Origin: Bacteroides fluxus YIT 12057
GTDB taxonomy: Bacteria > Bacteroidota > Bacteroidia > Bacteroidales > Bacteroidaceae
DNA: 64,000 bases
Assembly (NCBI RefSeq): GCF_000195635.1
Contig: NZ_GL882623.1
Span: forward strand, 1-64,000
Direction: 5' to 3'
In this document: positions 8,944 through 16,995 of the stretch, one piece after another
Layout of the letters: each line of letters opens with the position of its first letter
Position numbering within the stretch: position 1 is the first letter of the stretch
Position numbers and translations under genes: made by a program
The notes under the pieces: model-generated
Seen by the model: only the letters and a program-made list of their open reading frames with translations
Databases searched by the model: none
Told to the model about the DNA's origin: nothing

Positions 8944-9771
8944 ATGAAACGGACAACTTATATAATATTCGGAGTAATGCTTGCCGGCCTGTTGGCGATG
9001 AGTGGCATTATATTCTATATGTCGTTATATACTATCGAATGGGAAGAAACTTTTATGGAAATCAAAGGGGACAGGCAGACTGTAGCGCTGCCGCCATGCA
9101 GGGTGGTGAAACTCACTCAGCCCCAGACCGTGTGGAAGCAGAAGAGCAAGGGGATTGTAGAAGCGGAGCGTGTCGTTTCGTTTATAAAAGCTCCGTTGGC
9201 CGTTGTTCCTGTAGATTCTCTGCAGGGGAGCTTGTCTCTGGCAGGTGATATGGTGCCTTTTGTATCGGTAACTGCTGCAGGCGATACTGTGTGTATAGAA
9301 TTTGACATTTCGGACGGGAAGATTGAAAAGCGTTTTCGGGATGTTCATTGGTTGAAGGTCAAGTCCGAAAAGATGCAACTGAACATTCCGGAGGGTGTAC
9401 AGGCTGTTTTAGTGGATGTTGAGGGCATGCAAACGGATTTCCGCGGATTCTGTTGCGACACACTGGCTTTCAAGGTGCGGGATTTTGCCAGGGTGGAAGA
9501 TTGTCGTATTGTCTCTTTGGCGGCACAGGCACGGACCCTGCGTCTCAATAGCGGTGAAGTGCGGAATTTGCATCTGAATTTGGACGGTACCGCCGACTGT
9601 AGAGTGAAAGTCGATTCCTTCCGTATTGATACGGAGCATCTGACGGGTAGCAGAAGGTATCACAATGTGTTGCAGAGGGGAGAATGCCGTAGGGTTCTCT
9701 GGACACCGAAAAATAAAGACGCTTCTCTGAATGTGGAGTTGAACCAGGCGGTGAGGATTGAAATGGATTAA
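8944..9771 (+). CDS. Membrane-anchored hypothetical protein
   Basis: A 275-residue protein with one N-terminal transmembrane or signal-anchor helix (about 5-30). The remainder is predicted extracytoplasmic and rich in beta-strand-like alternation (VQAVLVDVEGMQTDFRG; RTLRLNSGEVRNLHLNLDG), reminiscent of repeat-type beta solenoids such as the DUF2807/DUF4097 group, though I cannot confirm that. It starts 7 bp after the GntR gene and probably belongs to the same operon, so it may act in the same envelope response. No specific function is assigned. Confidence 0.65.
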   Translation: MKRTTYIIFGVMLAGLLAMSGIIFYMSLYTIEWEETFMEIKGDRQTVALPPCRVVKLTQPQTVWKQKSKGIVEAERVVSFIKAPLAVVPVDSLQGSLSLAGDMVPFVSVTAAGDTVCIEFDISDGKIEKRFRDVHWLKVKSEKMQLNIPEGVQAVLVDVEGMQTDFRGFCCDTLAFKVRDFARVEDCRIVSLAAQARTLRLNSGEVRNLHLNLDGTADCRVKVDSFRIDTEHLTGSRRYHNVLQRGECRRVLWTPKNKDASLNVELNQAVRIEMD

Positions 9772-9817
9772 GTTTGTTTTCTTCACGCAGGTGGGGAAGA
9801 AACAAGTTCGCTCCCAA

Positions 9818-9848
9818 TTCGCTTAATCGGGATTTTGCATTATCTTTG
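9818..9848 (+). promoter_or_regulatory. Bacteroides-type promoter for dcuB
   Basis: TTCG (9818-9821), a 19-nt spacer and TATCTTTG (9841-9848) lie 22 nt upstream of the dcuB ATG at 9871, a short leader. The -7 element is a full match; the -33 element is approximate. Confidence 0.5.
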
Positions 9849-9870
9849 TGAGAAATAAAATCTACGGTAT

Positions 9871-11181
9871 ATGGTCTTGCAATTGATATTTGTATTAGTC
9901 TCTATTATTATAGGTGCGCGTTTAGGAGGTATCGGCCTTGGAGTTATGGGGGGTATCGGACTGGCAATCCTGGTCTTTGGCTTCGGATTGCAGCCCACCT
10001 CACCTCCTATTGATGTCATGCTGATGATCGCCGCCGTCATCTCTGCGGCATCTTGCATGCAGGCTGCCGGCGGCTTGGATTATATGGTGAAACTGGCGGA
10101 GAAGTTATTGCGCAAGAATCCGTCACAAGTCACCATCCTGAGTCCTATAGTAACTTATCTGTTTACGTTTGTTGCCGGTACCGGACATGTGGCCTATTCA
10201 GTGCTCCCGGTGATTGCCGAAGTTGCCACAGAAACCAAGATACGTCCCGAAAGGCCTTTAGGAATAGCCGTGATTGCTTCACAACAGGCTATTACGGCCA
10301 GCCCTATTTCGGCAGCAACGGTAGCACTGCTCGGTTTGCTGACGGGATTTGATATTACCCTGTTCGATATCTTGAAGATTACAATTCCTGCTACCATTAT
10401 CGGCGTACTGGTAGGGGCCTTGTTTTCAATGAAAGTGGGTAAGGAGCTGGTAGATGATCCTGAATATCAGAAGAGGCTTGCAGAAGGTTATCTTAATACC
10501 AAGAAAATAGAGATAGCGAGTTTGCATAACAAGCGTCATGCTTTGGTGTCTGTACTCATCTTTATTCTTGCTACGGTTTTTATTGTGTTCTTCGGTTCGT
10601 TTGACGCTTTGCGTCCTTCGTTTGTTGTGGATGGTGAGACGGTGAAGCTCGGTATGTCTGCAATTATAGAAATCATTATGCTGTCTGCCGCCGCCCTTAT
10701 TCTGCTGCTGACTAAGACGGATGGGATGAAAGCAACGCAAGGTTCGGTGTTTCCGGCGGGTATGCAAGCGGTTATTGCTATATTCGGCATTGCCTGGATG
10801 GGTGATACTTTCCTGCAAGGTAACTTGTTGCAATTGACCCGTTCCATAGAGGGAGTCGTACGGGAAATGCCCTGGCTGTTCGGGATCGCCCTGTTTGTAA
10901 TGTCTATCCTGCTTTATAGCCAGGCTGCTACAGTCCGTGCATTGATGCCTTTGGGCATAGCCTTGGGCATTTCTCCTATGATATTGATTGCTTTGTTTCC
11001 CGCAGTGAACGGCTATTTCTTTATTCCCAATTATCCTACGGTTGTGGCGGCCATCAATTTTGACCGTACCGGAACAACCAGAATCGGCAAGTATGTGTTG
11101 AATCACTCTTTTATGATGCCCGGACTTGTTTCAACGGTGGTGGCTATCGCGCTGGGCTTATTGTTTATCAAAATATTCTGA
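9871..11181 (+). CDS. dcuB: Anaerobic C4-dicarboxylate transporter
   Basis: Inner-membrane exchanger of the Dcu family (fumarate, malate, aspartate in; succinate out), matching the fumarate-respiring, succinate-excreting metabolism of Bacteroides. The 436-residue protein is almost wholly hydrophobic with about 10-12 helices. Family-typical stretches include GARLGGIGLGVMGGIGLAILVF near the N-terminus, VAGTGHVAYSVLPVIAEVA and ASQQAITASPISAATVALLG in the first half, and FFIPNYPTVVAAINFDRTGTTR near the C-terminus. It appears monocistronic, with its own promoter and a strong terminator downstream. DcuA versus DcuB cannot be distinguished with certainty by eye. Confidence 0.88.
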   Translation: MVLQLIFVLVSIIIGARLGGIGLGVMGGIGLAILVFGFGLQPTSPPIDVMLMIAAVISAASCMQAAGGLDYMVKLAEKLLRKNPSQVTILSPIVTYLFTFVAGTGHVAYSVLPVIAEVATETKIRPERPLGIAVIASQQAITASPISAATVALLGLLTGFDITLFDILKITIPATIIGVLVGALFSMKVGKELVDDPEYQKRLAEGYLNTKKIEIASLHNKRHALVSVLIFILATVFIVFFGSFDALRPSFVVDGETVKLGMSAIIEIIMLSAAALILLLTKTDGMKATQGSVFPAGMQAVIAIFGIAWMGDTFLQGNLLQLTRSIEGVVREMPWLFGIALFVMSILLYSQAATVRALMPLGIALGISPMILIALFPAVNGYFFIPNYPTVVAAINFDRTGTTRIGKYVLNHSFMMPGLVSTVVAIALGLLFIKIF

Positions 11182-11227
11182 GGGTAATATTATCCGGTAG
11201 AACCCCCAAAAGGGGCAGAAACAAAAA

Positions 11228-11253
11228 AGAATCGCGATTGCGATTCTTTTTTT
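11228..11253. terminator. Bidirectional terminator between dcuB and tRNA-Met
   Basis: AGAATCGC (11228-11235) pairs with GCGATTCT (11240-11247) around a GATT loop, with an A6 run on one side and a T-rich run on the other. It can end both the plus-strand dcuB transcript and the minus-strand tRNA transcript. Confidence 0.8.
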
Positions 11254-11258
11254 CTTAG

Positions 11259-11331
<73 letters not shown>

Positions 11332-11639
11332 ATTTTGTGAGTGCAAAGGTACGGCTTTTATTGGAATATGCAAATAAAATCTGCATTATTTTATGAAATA
11401 AATATCCTGTGATATGTAATTTGTTGATAATAAGCTGATAAACGGATAGCCTTTTAAAGCTTCTCTTTTCATTCTGAATGTTGATAAGACATGCCTGTTG
11501 GCTGAATTGTTGTTTGGAAGATGTTATATGCTCCTATGTGAAGGGTATCTCTTGAAAAGTTTTCGGGAAGCTGCTGCAAAAACTTCCGAAGCTAAGACTA
11601 AAAGTTGGAGGAGTTAAGTGGAAACTCTGTTCGCAGTGC

Positions 11640-11702
11640 GCGAACGGATATTCAAAGCGTGCGAATATGTATTCAAAGCTTGCGAACGGATATTCATAAG
11701 CT
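11640..11702. repeat. Three tandem 21-nt repeats
   Basis: Units beginning GCGAA recur at 11640, 11661 and 11682, each with an ATTCAAAGC-like second half (first and third carry GCGAACGGATATTCA). A partial inverted echo (CTTTGAATAAAGC) follows at 11701. The array lies in the 494-bp gap between the tRNA and the TetR gene, and I see no coding potential in it. Confidence 0.75.
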
Positions 11703-11763
11703 TTGAATAAAGCTTTTTCTACTGAAAAAAGAATCCCGCCAGTGGTTTAAAATCTTCATTTTC

Positions 11764-11794
11764 TTGTAAGATATGCGGAAATGTCTTACTTTTG
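11764..11794 (+). promoter_or_regulatory. Bacteroides-type promoter for the tetR-fabG operon
   Basis: TTG (11764-11766), 20 nt, then TACTTTTG (11787-11794); the ATG at 11826 follows after 31 nt. Confidence 0.55.
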
Positions 11795-11825
11795 CTCAAA
11801 TTATTAAGCAATGTGCAATTAATCT

Positions 11826-12437
11826 ATGACCGTATCGAAGACAAAAGCTAAATTAGTGGACGTCGCCCGTCAGCTGTTTGCAAAGATGGGTGTCGAAAAT
11901 ACTACGATGAATGATATCGCTCTCGCTTCAAAAAAAGGTAGAAGAACACTTTATACCTATTTCAAAAGCAAGGAAGATATTTATTTGGCAGTTGTCGAGT
12001 CCGAGTTGGATATCCTGTCGGATATGATGAAACGTGTGGCTGAGAAGACTATTCAGCCGGACGAAAAGCTGATGGAGATGATTTATACTCATTTGGATGC
12101 GGTGAAAGAGGTTGTTTTCCGCAATGGAACCCTTCGGGCCAACTTCTTCCGTGATATATGGCGGGTGGAGAAAGTAAGGAAGCGTTTTGACGCCAATGAA
12201 ATCCAGCTGTTTAGGGAAGTGTTGCGTGAAGGCATGGAGAAAGGCGTTTTCCGGATAGACGACTTGGATATGACGGCTGAGATTGTGCACTATTGTGTCA
12301 AGGGCATTGAAACACCTTACATTCGCGGGCATGTAGGAGCCTACCTGGATGACGAGACGCGTGACAATTATGTCACCCGGCTGGTGCTGGGGGCGTTGGG
12401 TGCAACAGGAAAGAAACAGAATAACATTAATCAATAA
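11826..12437 (+). CDS. TetR/AcrR family transcriptional regulator
   Basis: A 203-residue regulator with a TetR helix-turn-helix at residues about 8-55 (ARQLFAKMGVENTTMNDIALASKKGRRTLYTYFKSKEDI) and an all-helical C-terminal ligand-binding and dimer domain. It is followed after 13 bp by fabG and is likely in the same transcript, so a role in controlling fatty-acid synthesis genes is plausible but inferred. The upstream region holds a good promoter and a 21-nt tandem array that could contain its operator. Confidence 0.88.
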   Translation: MTVSKTKAKLVDVARQLFAKMGVENTTMNDIALASKKGRRTLYTYFKSKEDIYLAVVESELDILSDMMKRVAEKTIQPDEKLMEMIYTHLDAVKEVVFRNGTLRANFFRDIWRVEKVRKRFDANEIQLFREVLREGMEKGVFRIDDLDMTAEIVHYCVKGIETPYIRGHVGAYLDDETRDNYVTRLVLGALGATGKKQNNINQ

Positions 12438-12450
12438 TTTAGAAAACAGT

Positions 12451-13197
12451 ATGGGATTATTAGATGGAAAAACAGCCATTGTAACTGGTGCTGCACGTGG
12501 CATCGGTAAGGCTATCGCTTTAAAGTTCGCTCAGGAAGGAGCAAACATCGCATTCACCGACCTGGTGATTGATGAGAATGCTGAAGCTACGGCAAAAGAA
12601 ATAGAGGCGTTGGGTGTGAAGGCCAAAGGATATGCTTCTAACGCGGCCAACTTTGAAGATACTGCCAAGGTAGTGGAAGAAATTCACAAAGATTTCGGCC
12701 GGATTGATATTCTGGTGAACAATGCCGGTATTACTCGTGACGGTCTGATGATGCGTATGAGCGAGCAGCAATGGGATATGGTCATTAATGTGAATCTGAA
12801 GTCCGCGTTCAATTTCATTCATGCGTGTACACCAATCATGATGCGCCAAAAGGCAGGTAGCATTATCAATATGGCATCTGTGGTAGGTGTTCACGGCAAT
12901 GCGGGCCAGGCCAACTACTCTGCTTCCAAGGCGGGTATGATCGCTTTGGCCAAGTCTATCGCGCAGGAATTAGGTTCCCGTGGGGTTCGTGCCAACGCTA
13001 TCGCTCCGGGCTTTATCATGACTGACATGACTGCTGCCTTGTCTGATGAAGTAAAGGCGGAATGGTGCAAGAAGATACCTTTGCGTCGTGGCGGTACTCC
13101 CGAAGACGTGGCGAATATTGCTACCTTCTTGGCTTCTGATATGTCATCATACGTATCCGGACAGGTTATCCAGGTAGATGGTGGTATGAATATGTAA
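12451..13197 (+). CDS. fabG: 3-oxoacyl-[ACP] reductase
   Basis: NADPH-dependent reductase of type II fatty acid synthesis (SDR family). I chose the ATG at 12451 (MGLLDGKTAIVTGA) rather than an upstream in-frame ATG at 12349 inside the tetR gene, since the SDR fold begins there. The 248-residue product shows the cofactor motif TGAARGIGKAIA, the NNAG motif and the catalytic Ser-Tyr-Lys set in MASVVGVHGNAGQANYSASK (Tyr near residue 156). VSGQVIQVDGGMNM is the usual FabG C-terminus. A general SDR of other specificity is possible, but length and ends match FabG. Confidence 0.92.
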   Translation: MGLLDGKTAIVTGAARGIGKAIALKFAQEGANIAFTDLVIDENAEATAKEIEALGVKAKGYASNAANFEDTAKVVEEIHKDFGRIDILVNNAGITRDGLMMRMSEQQWDMVINVNLKSAFNFIHACTPIMMRQKAGSIINMASVVGVHGNAGQANYSASKAGMIALAKSIAQELGSRGVRANAIAPGFIMTDMTAALSDEVKAEWCKKIPLRRGGTPEDVANIATFLASDMSSYVSGQVIQVDGGMNM

Positions 13198-13209
13198 AAT
13201 AAATGAAGA

Positions 13210-13881
13210 ATGACTGTCATATACGAAGACAATCATATCATTATAGTCAGCAAGACCGCTTCCGAGATTGTTCAAGGAGACAAGACGGGTGATACGCCGC
13301 TTTCAGAGACTGTAAAGCAATATCTGAAGGAAAAGTACAATAAGCCCGGCAATGTTTTCATTGGTGTTACGCACCGGTTGGACCGTCCCGTGAGCGGTCT
13401 TGTTGTTTTTGCCAAGACCAGTAAGGCCCTTTCCCGTCTCAACGAGATGTTCAAGGACGGCGAGGTGAAGAAGACCTATTGGGCAGTGGTGAAAAACCGC
13501 CCTCCCGAGGAAGAGGGGGAACTGGTACATTATATGGTACGAAACGAGAAGCAGAACAAAAGTTACGCGTACGACAAGGAGAGACCCGGCAGCAAGAAGG
13601 CGATCCTGCATTACCGGCTCATCGGAAAATCGCAAAACTATTATTTATTGGAAATAGACTTGAAAACCGGACGCCATCATCAGATCCGTTGCCAGCTGGC
13701 AAAGATGGGATGCCCCATCAAGGGGGACTTGAAGTACGGTTTTCCCCGTTCCAATCCGGATGGCAGTATTTGCCTCCATGCACGTTTTATCCGTTTTGTG
13801 CATCCGGTATCCAAGGAGATGGTTGCAGTGGAAGCGCCTGTTCCTTCCGGGAATCTGTGGAACGGATTTGAAAATATTTAG
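13210..13881 (+). CDS. RluA-family pseudouridine synthase
   Basis: Isomerises specific uridines to pseudouridine in rRNA or tRNA. The 223-residue protein consists of the catalytic domain without an N-terminal S4 domain. The catalytic aspartate lies in THRLDRPVSGLVVFAKTSKA (HRLD near residue 55); KTGRHHQIRCQLAKMGCPI and GDLKYG are the other conserved RluA-type motifs. It begins 12 bp after fabG and probably shares the transcript. The target nucleotide cannot be told from sequence. Confidence 0.92.
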   Translation: MTVIYEDNHIIIVSKTASEIVQGDKTGDTPLSETVKQYLKEKYNKPGNVFIGVTHRLDRPVSGLVVFAKTSKALSRLNEMFKDGEVKKTYWAVVKNRPPEEEGELVHYMVRNEKQNKSYAYDKERPGSKKAILHYRLIGKSQNYYLLEIDLKTGRHHQIRCQLAKMGCPIKGDLKYGFPRSNPDGSICLHARFIRFVHPVSKEMVAVEAPVPSGNLWNGFENI

Positions 13882-13903
13882 AACCTTTTTATAACTAAAT
13901 TCA

Positions 13904-16441
13904 ATGAAAAAAAACACTATTTTATCGGGGTTGCTGCTTTTAGCCGGACTGGCAGCCCAGGCACAAGACCGGGTGACGGAGTACAACGTACGCCCTGCCG
14001 TTGCGTTACGCACTCCTCTACAGAGTGACAGTATCAATTTCACCGGAGAAAAGTTTACGGTTGGCAATCTGCTGAAGACGGATATCAGTCTCGATTTTGA
14101 GGGACGTCCGTATGAGCGCATGTCCGCCGATACTGCCGGTTATGTGGCTGTGCAGAAAGCGGACAAGGATAACCTTGTCTATCTGTTTGCTACCAACCTG
14201 CGTGCAGAGCGCTTTATGAAAGGTAAATTGAATATCTATTCTCCTGCCCGCTTTGAGGTATTTGTGAACGGTGTGTCCAAGCAGACTAAAGAAACGGCGG
14301 AAGACAGTCTTTCCGAAGTCCGTCCGGTGGCAGTCAGCTTGCGTCTTGAACCGGAAGCGGATAATGAAATTGTCATCAAACTGCTGTCTGCGGCCGATGA
14401 CAAGATACAGCCGGTTCTGAAGTGCGAATTCGAGAAGGAGAAAGATTTTGCCGAGGTCGGTTACCGGATGGCACCGGACTTGAAGAGGCGTTTTTCCTTG
14501 TATAATACCGCATTCGGTTGTCGTGTCAGTTCGGTGTCTCTCTCGCCGAACGGGAAGTACCTGTTGACACGCTACTCCGACAATTATTCCACGAAACGTT
14601 CCAGAACGCATTGTGAACTCACGGAGGTGAAGACCGGACGTGTGATATTGCCCGATGCCAACGAGAGTATGCGTTGGATGCCTTACAGTAATAAACTCTA
14701 TTACACGGTGGTAGGCGAACGGCAGAGAGACTTGGTGGTATATGATCCCGCTACCATGCGTGAAGAGGTGTTGTTCAAAAATGTCCCCGAAGGTTATTTC
14801 TATTGGTCGCCTACGGAAGATTACTTGATTTATGCGCCTGTGGATGAGGGTGAAAAGGTGAATGGACCGTTGAAGCGTCTCCTTCATCCTGACGACCGCA
14901 TCCCCGGTTCCCGTAACCGCCGTTACTTGGTGAAGTATGATATGGCGACCGGACTTTCCGAGCGTCTGACTTATGGAAGCCATAACGTTTATCTCAATGA
15001 TATTTCTCCCGACGGAAAGAAACTTTTGTGTTCTACTTCCAAACCTGATATAACGAAGTGTCCTTTCTCGCTTTCCTCTTTGTTCGAGATAGACCTGGCC
15101 ACCTTGAAGGCTGATACGTTGGTTTCCTGGGATGCTTATGCGGGAGGTGCCTCTTACTCTCCGGACGGAAAGCAGCTGTTGCTGACCGGTAGTCCGTCGG
15201 CTTTCGGAGGTATCGGCAAAAACTGCGGCGAACACCCTATAGCCAATGACTTTGATACCCAGGCTTTCATCATGGACTTGTCCACGAAGAAGGTCACTCC
15301 CATTACGCGTGACTTCAATCCTACGGTGAATCTCTTGCAATGGAACCGTACAGACGGCTGTATCTATTTCAATACTACTGACGGCGACTGCCAGCACATC
15401 TACCGCTATACTCCGAAGACCGGACAGTTTGAAATGCTTCCCCTGAAAGAGGACGTGATCACTTCCTTCACGCTGGCGGAAGACAATCCGGCGATAGCTG
15501 CTTATGTGGGAGGCGGAAATACCAGTGTGGGCGTTGCTTATACATACGATGCGAAAAAGAAGGCTTCCACTTTGCTTGCCAATCCGATGCAACCCATTTT
15601 GGACAAGATAGAACTCGGCAAGATGGAAGAATGGAACTTTACGGCGGCAGACGGCACAGAGATTAAGGGGATGATGTGCCTGCCTCCTTCATTCGACCCG
15701 AATAAGAAATATCCGCTGATTGTTTATTACTATGGCGGTACTACGCCCACTACACGTGGCATCACTTCTCCTTATTGCGCGCAGCTGTTCGCTTCACGCG
15801 ATTATGTGGTCTATGTCATCCAGCCCAGTGGCGCTATCGGATACGGTCAGGAGTTCTCTGCCCGTCATGTGAATGCATGGGGGGAACGTACTGCCGATGA
15901 AATCATTGAAGGAACGAAAAAGTTCTGTGAGGCCCATCCGTTTGTCAATGAAAAGCGTATCGGTTGCCTGGGTGCTTCCTATGGAGGTTTCATGACGATG
16001 TATTTGCAGACCAAGACCGATTTGTTCGCCGCCGCCGCTTCACATGCCGGTATCAGCAATGTGACAAGCTATTGGGGCGAAGGTTTCTGGGGATATTCCT
16101 ATAACTCCGTTGCGGCTGCAGAAAGCTATCCGTGGAACAATCCCGATTTGTTCACCAAGCATGGCGCGCTGTTCAATGCAGACAAGATAAAGACTCCGTT
16201 GCTGTTGTTGCATGGCACTGTGGATACGAATGTGCCTATCGGTGAAAGCATCCAGTTGTACAATGCGCTGAAAATCCTGGGCAAGCCGGTTGAATTCATT
16301 ACGGTAGATGGCGAGAATCATTTTGTGCTGGATTATGCGAAGCGTGAGCTGTGGCAAAACTCCATTATGGCATGGTTTGCCCGTTGGTTGCAGGACAGCC
16401 CGGCATGGTGGAATGACCTCTATCCGGAAAGACACTGGTAA
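13904..16441 (+). CDS. Exported S9 family prolyl oligopeptidase-like peptidase
   Basis: Serine peptidase of the DPP IV/acylaminoacyl peptidase group, 845 residues. It has a signal peptide (about 1-20, ending AAQAQ), a long N-terminal beta-propeller-like region (about 170-550) with repeated SPDGK/SPNGK-type blades, and a C-terminal alpha/beta hydrolase domain (about 600-845). The nucleophile is in GASYGG (near residue 691), the acid in LLHGTVDTNVPIGES and the histidine in GENHFV. The enzyme probably trims dipeptides or oligopeptides in the periplasm. It starts 22 bp after the pseudouridine synthase gene and is followed by a strong terminator. The N-terminal 150 residues form an extra beta-rich domain. 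Confidence 0.9.
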   Translation: MKKNTILSGLLLLAGLAAQAQDRVTEYNVRPAVALRTPLQSDSINFTGEKFTVGNLLKTDISLDFEGRPYERMSADTAGYVAVQKADKDNLVYLFATNLRAERFMKGKLNIYSPARFEVFVNGVSKQTKETAEDSLSEVRPVAVSLRLEPEADNEIVIKLLSAADDKIQPVLKCEFEKEKDFAEVGYRMAPDLKRRFSLYNTAFGCRVSSVSLSPNGKYLLTRYSDNYSTKRSRTHCELTEVKTGRVILPDANESMRWMPYSNKLYYTVVGERQRDLVVYDPATMREEVLFKNVPEGYFYWSPTEDYLIYAPVDEGEKVNGPLKRLLHPDDRIPGSRNRRYLVKYDMATGLSERLTYGSHNVYLNDISPDGKKLLCSTSKPDITKCPFSLSSLFEIDLATLKADTLVSWDAYAGGASYSPDGKQLLLTGSPSAFGGIGKNCGEHPIANDFDTQAFIMDLSTKKVTPITRDFNPTVNLLQWNRTDGCIYFNTTDGDCQHIYRYTPKTGQFEMLPLKEDVITSFTLAEDNPAIAAYVGGGNTSVGVAYTYDAKKKASTLLANPMQPILDKIELGKMEEWNFTAADGTEIKGMMCLPPSFDPNKKYPLIVYYYGGTTPTTRGITSPYCAQLFASRDYVVYVIQPSGAIGYGQEFSARHVNAWGERTADEIIEGTKKFCEAHPFVNEKRIGCLGASYGGFMTMYLQTKTDLFAAAASHAGISNVTSYWGEGFWGYSYNSVAAAESYPWNNPDLFTKHGALFNADKIKTPLLLLHGTVDTNVPIGESIQLYNALKILGKPVEFITVDGENHFVLDYAKRELWQNSIMAWFARWLQDSPAWWNDLYPERHW

Positions 16442-16493
16442 AGAAAGTGATAAGGTGGCAGGATGTTTGGAAAATGTCACCTTATATTCAAAT

Positions 16494-16539
16494 AAAAAAG
16501 CCGTTCCCCAGAATAGACAAGGAGGGAACGGCTTTTTTT
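16494..16539 (+). terminator. Rho-independent terminator after the S9 peptidase
   Basis: AGCCGTTCCC (16499-16508) pairs with GGGAACGGCT (16524-16533), preceded by an A-run and followed by a T-run. It could also act on the minus strand. Confidence 0.85.
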
Positions 16540-16631
16540 GTTAGTGTGCTTACTCTTCTTCGGCAGTCTTTGCAGATGTTTCCGTTATAAGCGCGGCGGT
16601 TATGGGCTGGATAACTTTCGGCCTTTTGTCG

Positions 16632-16683
16632 GGCTCTTTCTTGACACACTCGGTATGAATCCGAGTCTTGTCAAGAAAGAACC
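16632..16683. repeat. 52-nt two-tier hairpin in non-coding DNA
   Basis: The outer stem 16632-16646 pairs with 16669-16683 (15 positions, one mismatch; core TTCTTGACA/TGTCAAGAA). The inner stem ACTCGG (16648-16653) pairs with CCGAGT (16661-16666) around TATGAAT. It sits in the 554-bp gap between the S9 peptidase and the sigma-54 activator. It has no T-run, so it is not an ordinary terminator. Confidence 0.7.
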
Positions 16684-16914
16684 ACCACAAACAAACATAA
16701 ACAGGGCTGCTACTAATACTAACTTAGGATCATAGATACATTTGCTTTGGGCTACATATATAATTAGTCAAGTTTAAGTGTTTCATTCCGGTAGAAGCTT
16801 GACGCTTCCCGTAAGGTATGCTCAAAGGATGTGCCAAAGAGAAAAAGGAAAATGTAACTTCTTGTTTTTCAAGGATACAGGATGCCGTAGAAGCTATGAT
16901 GCAATGCAGGGTAG

Positions 16915-16966
16915 TGTGGAAAACTGTGGAAAGTGTGGCAAGAAGTGTGGAAATATTCCACACTTC
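16915..16966. repeat. Phased TGTGG repeats and a 25-bp palindrome
   Basis: TGTGG recurs at 16915, 16925, 16934 and 16946 (spacing 9-12 bp, about one helical turn). The last copy is part of an 11-bp-arm palindrome, GAAGTGTGGAA (16942-16952) and TTCCACACTTC (16956-16966) around ATA. It lies 30 bp beyond the stop codon of the sigma-54 activator. It resembles a clustered protein-binding site or a 3-prime hairpin for the minus-strand transcript. Confidence 0.6.
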
Positions 16967-16995
16967 GGTTGTGGAGGGAACGGAACATGCTTTCG

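Noticed and set aside
11640..11702. Possible CRISPR array
   Set aside because: Only three units, no 25-37 nt repeat with unique 30-nt spacers, and no cas genes anywhere in the window; the same holds for the arrays at 17973 and 33055.
16538..16735. Plus-strand open frame of 65 codons after the S9 peptidase
   Set aside because: Begins inside the terminator T-run, reads through the 52-nt hairpin and has no recognisable features.
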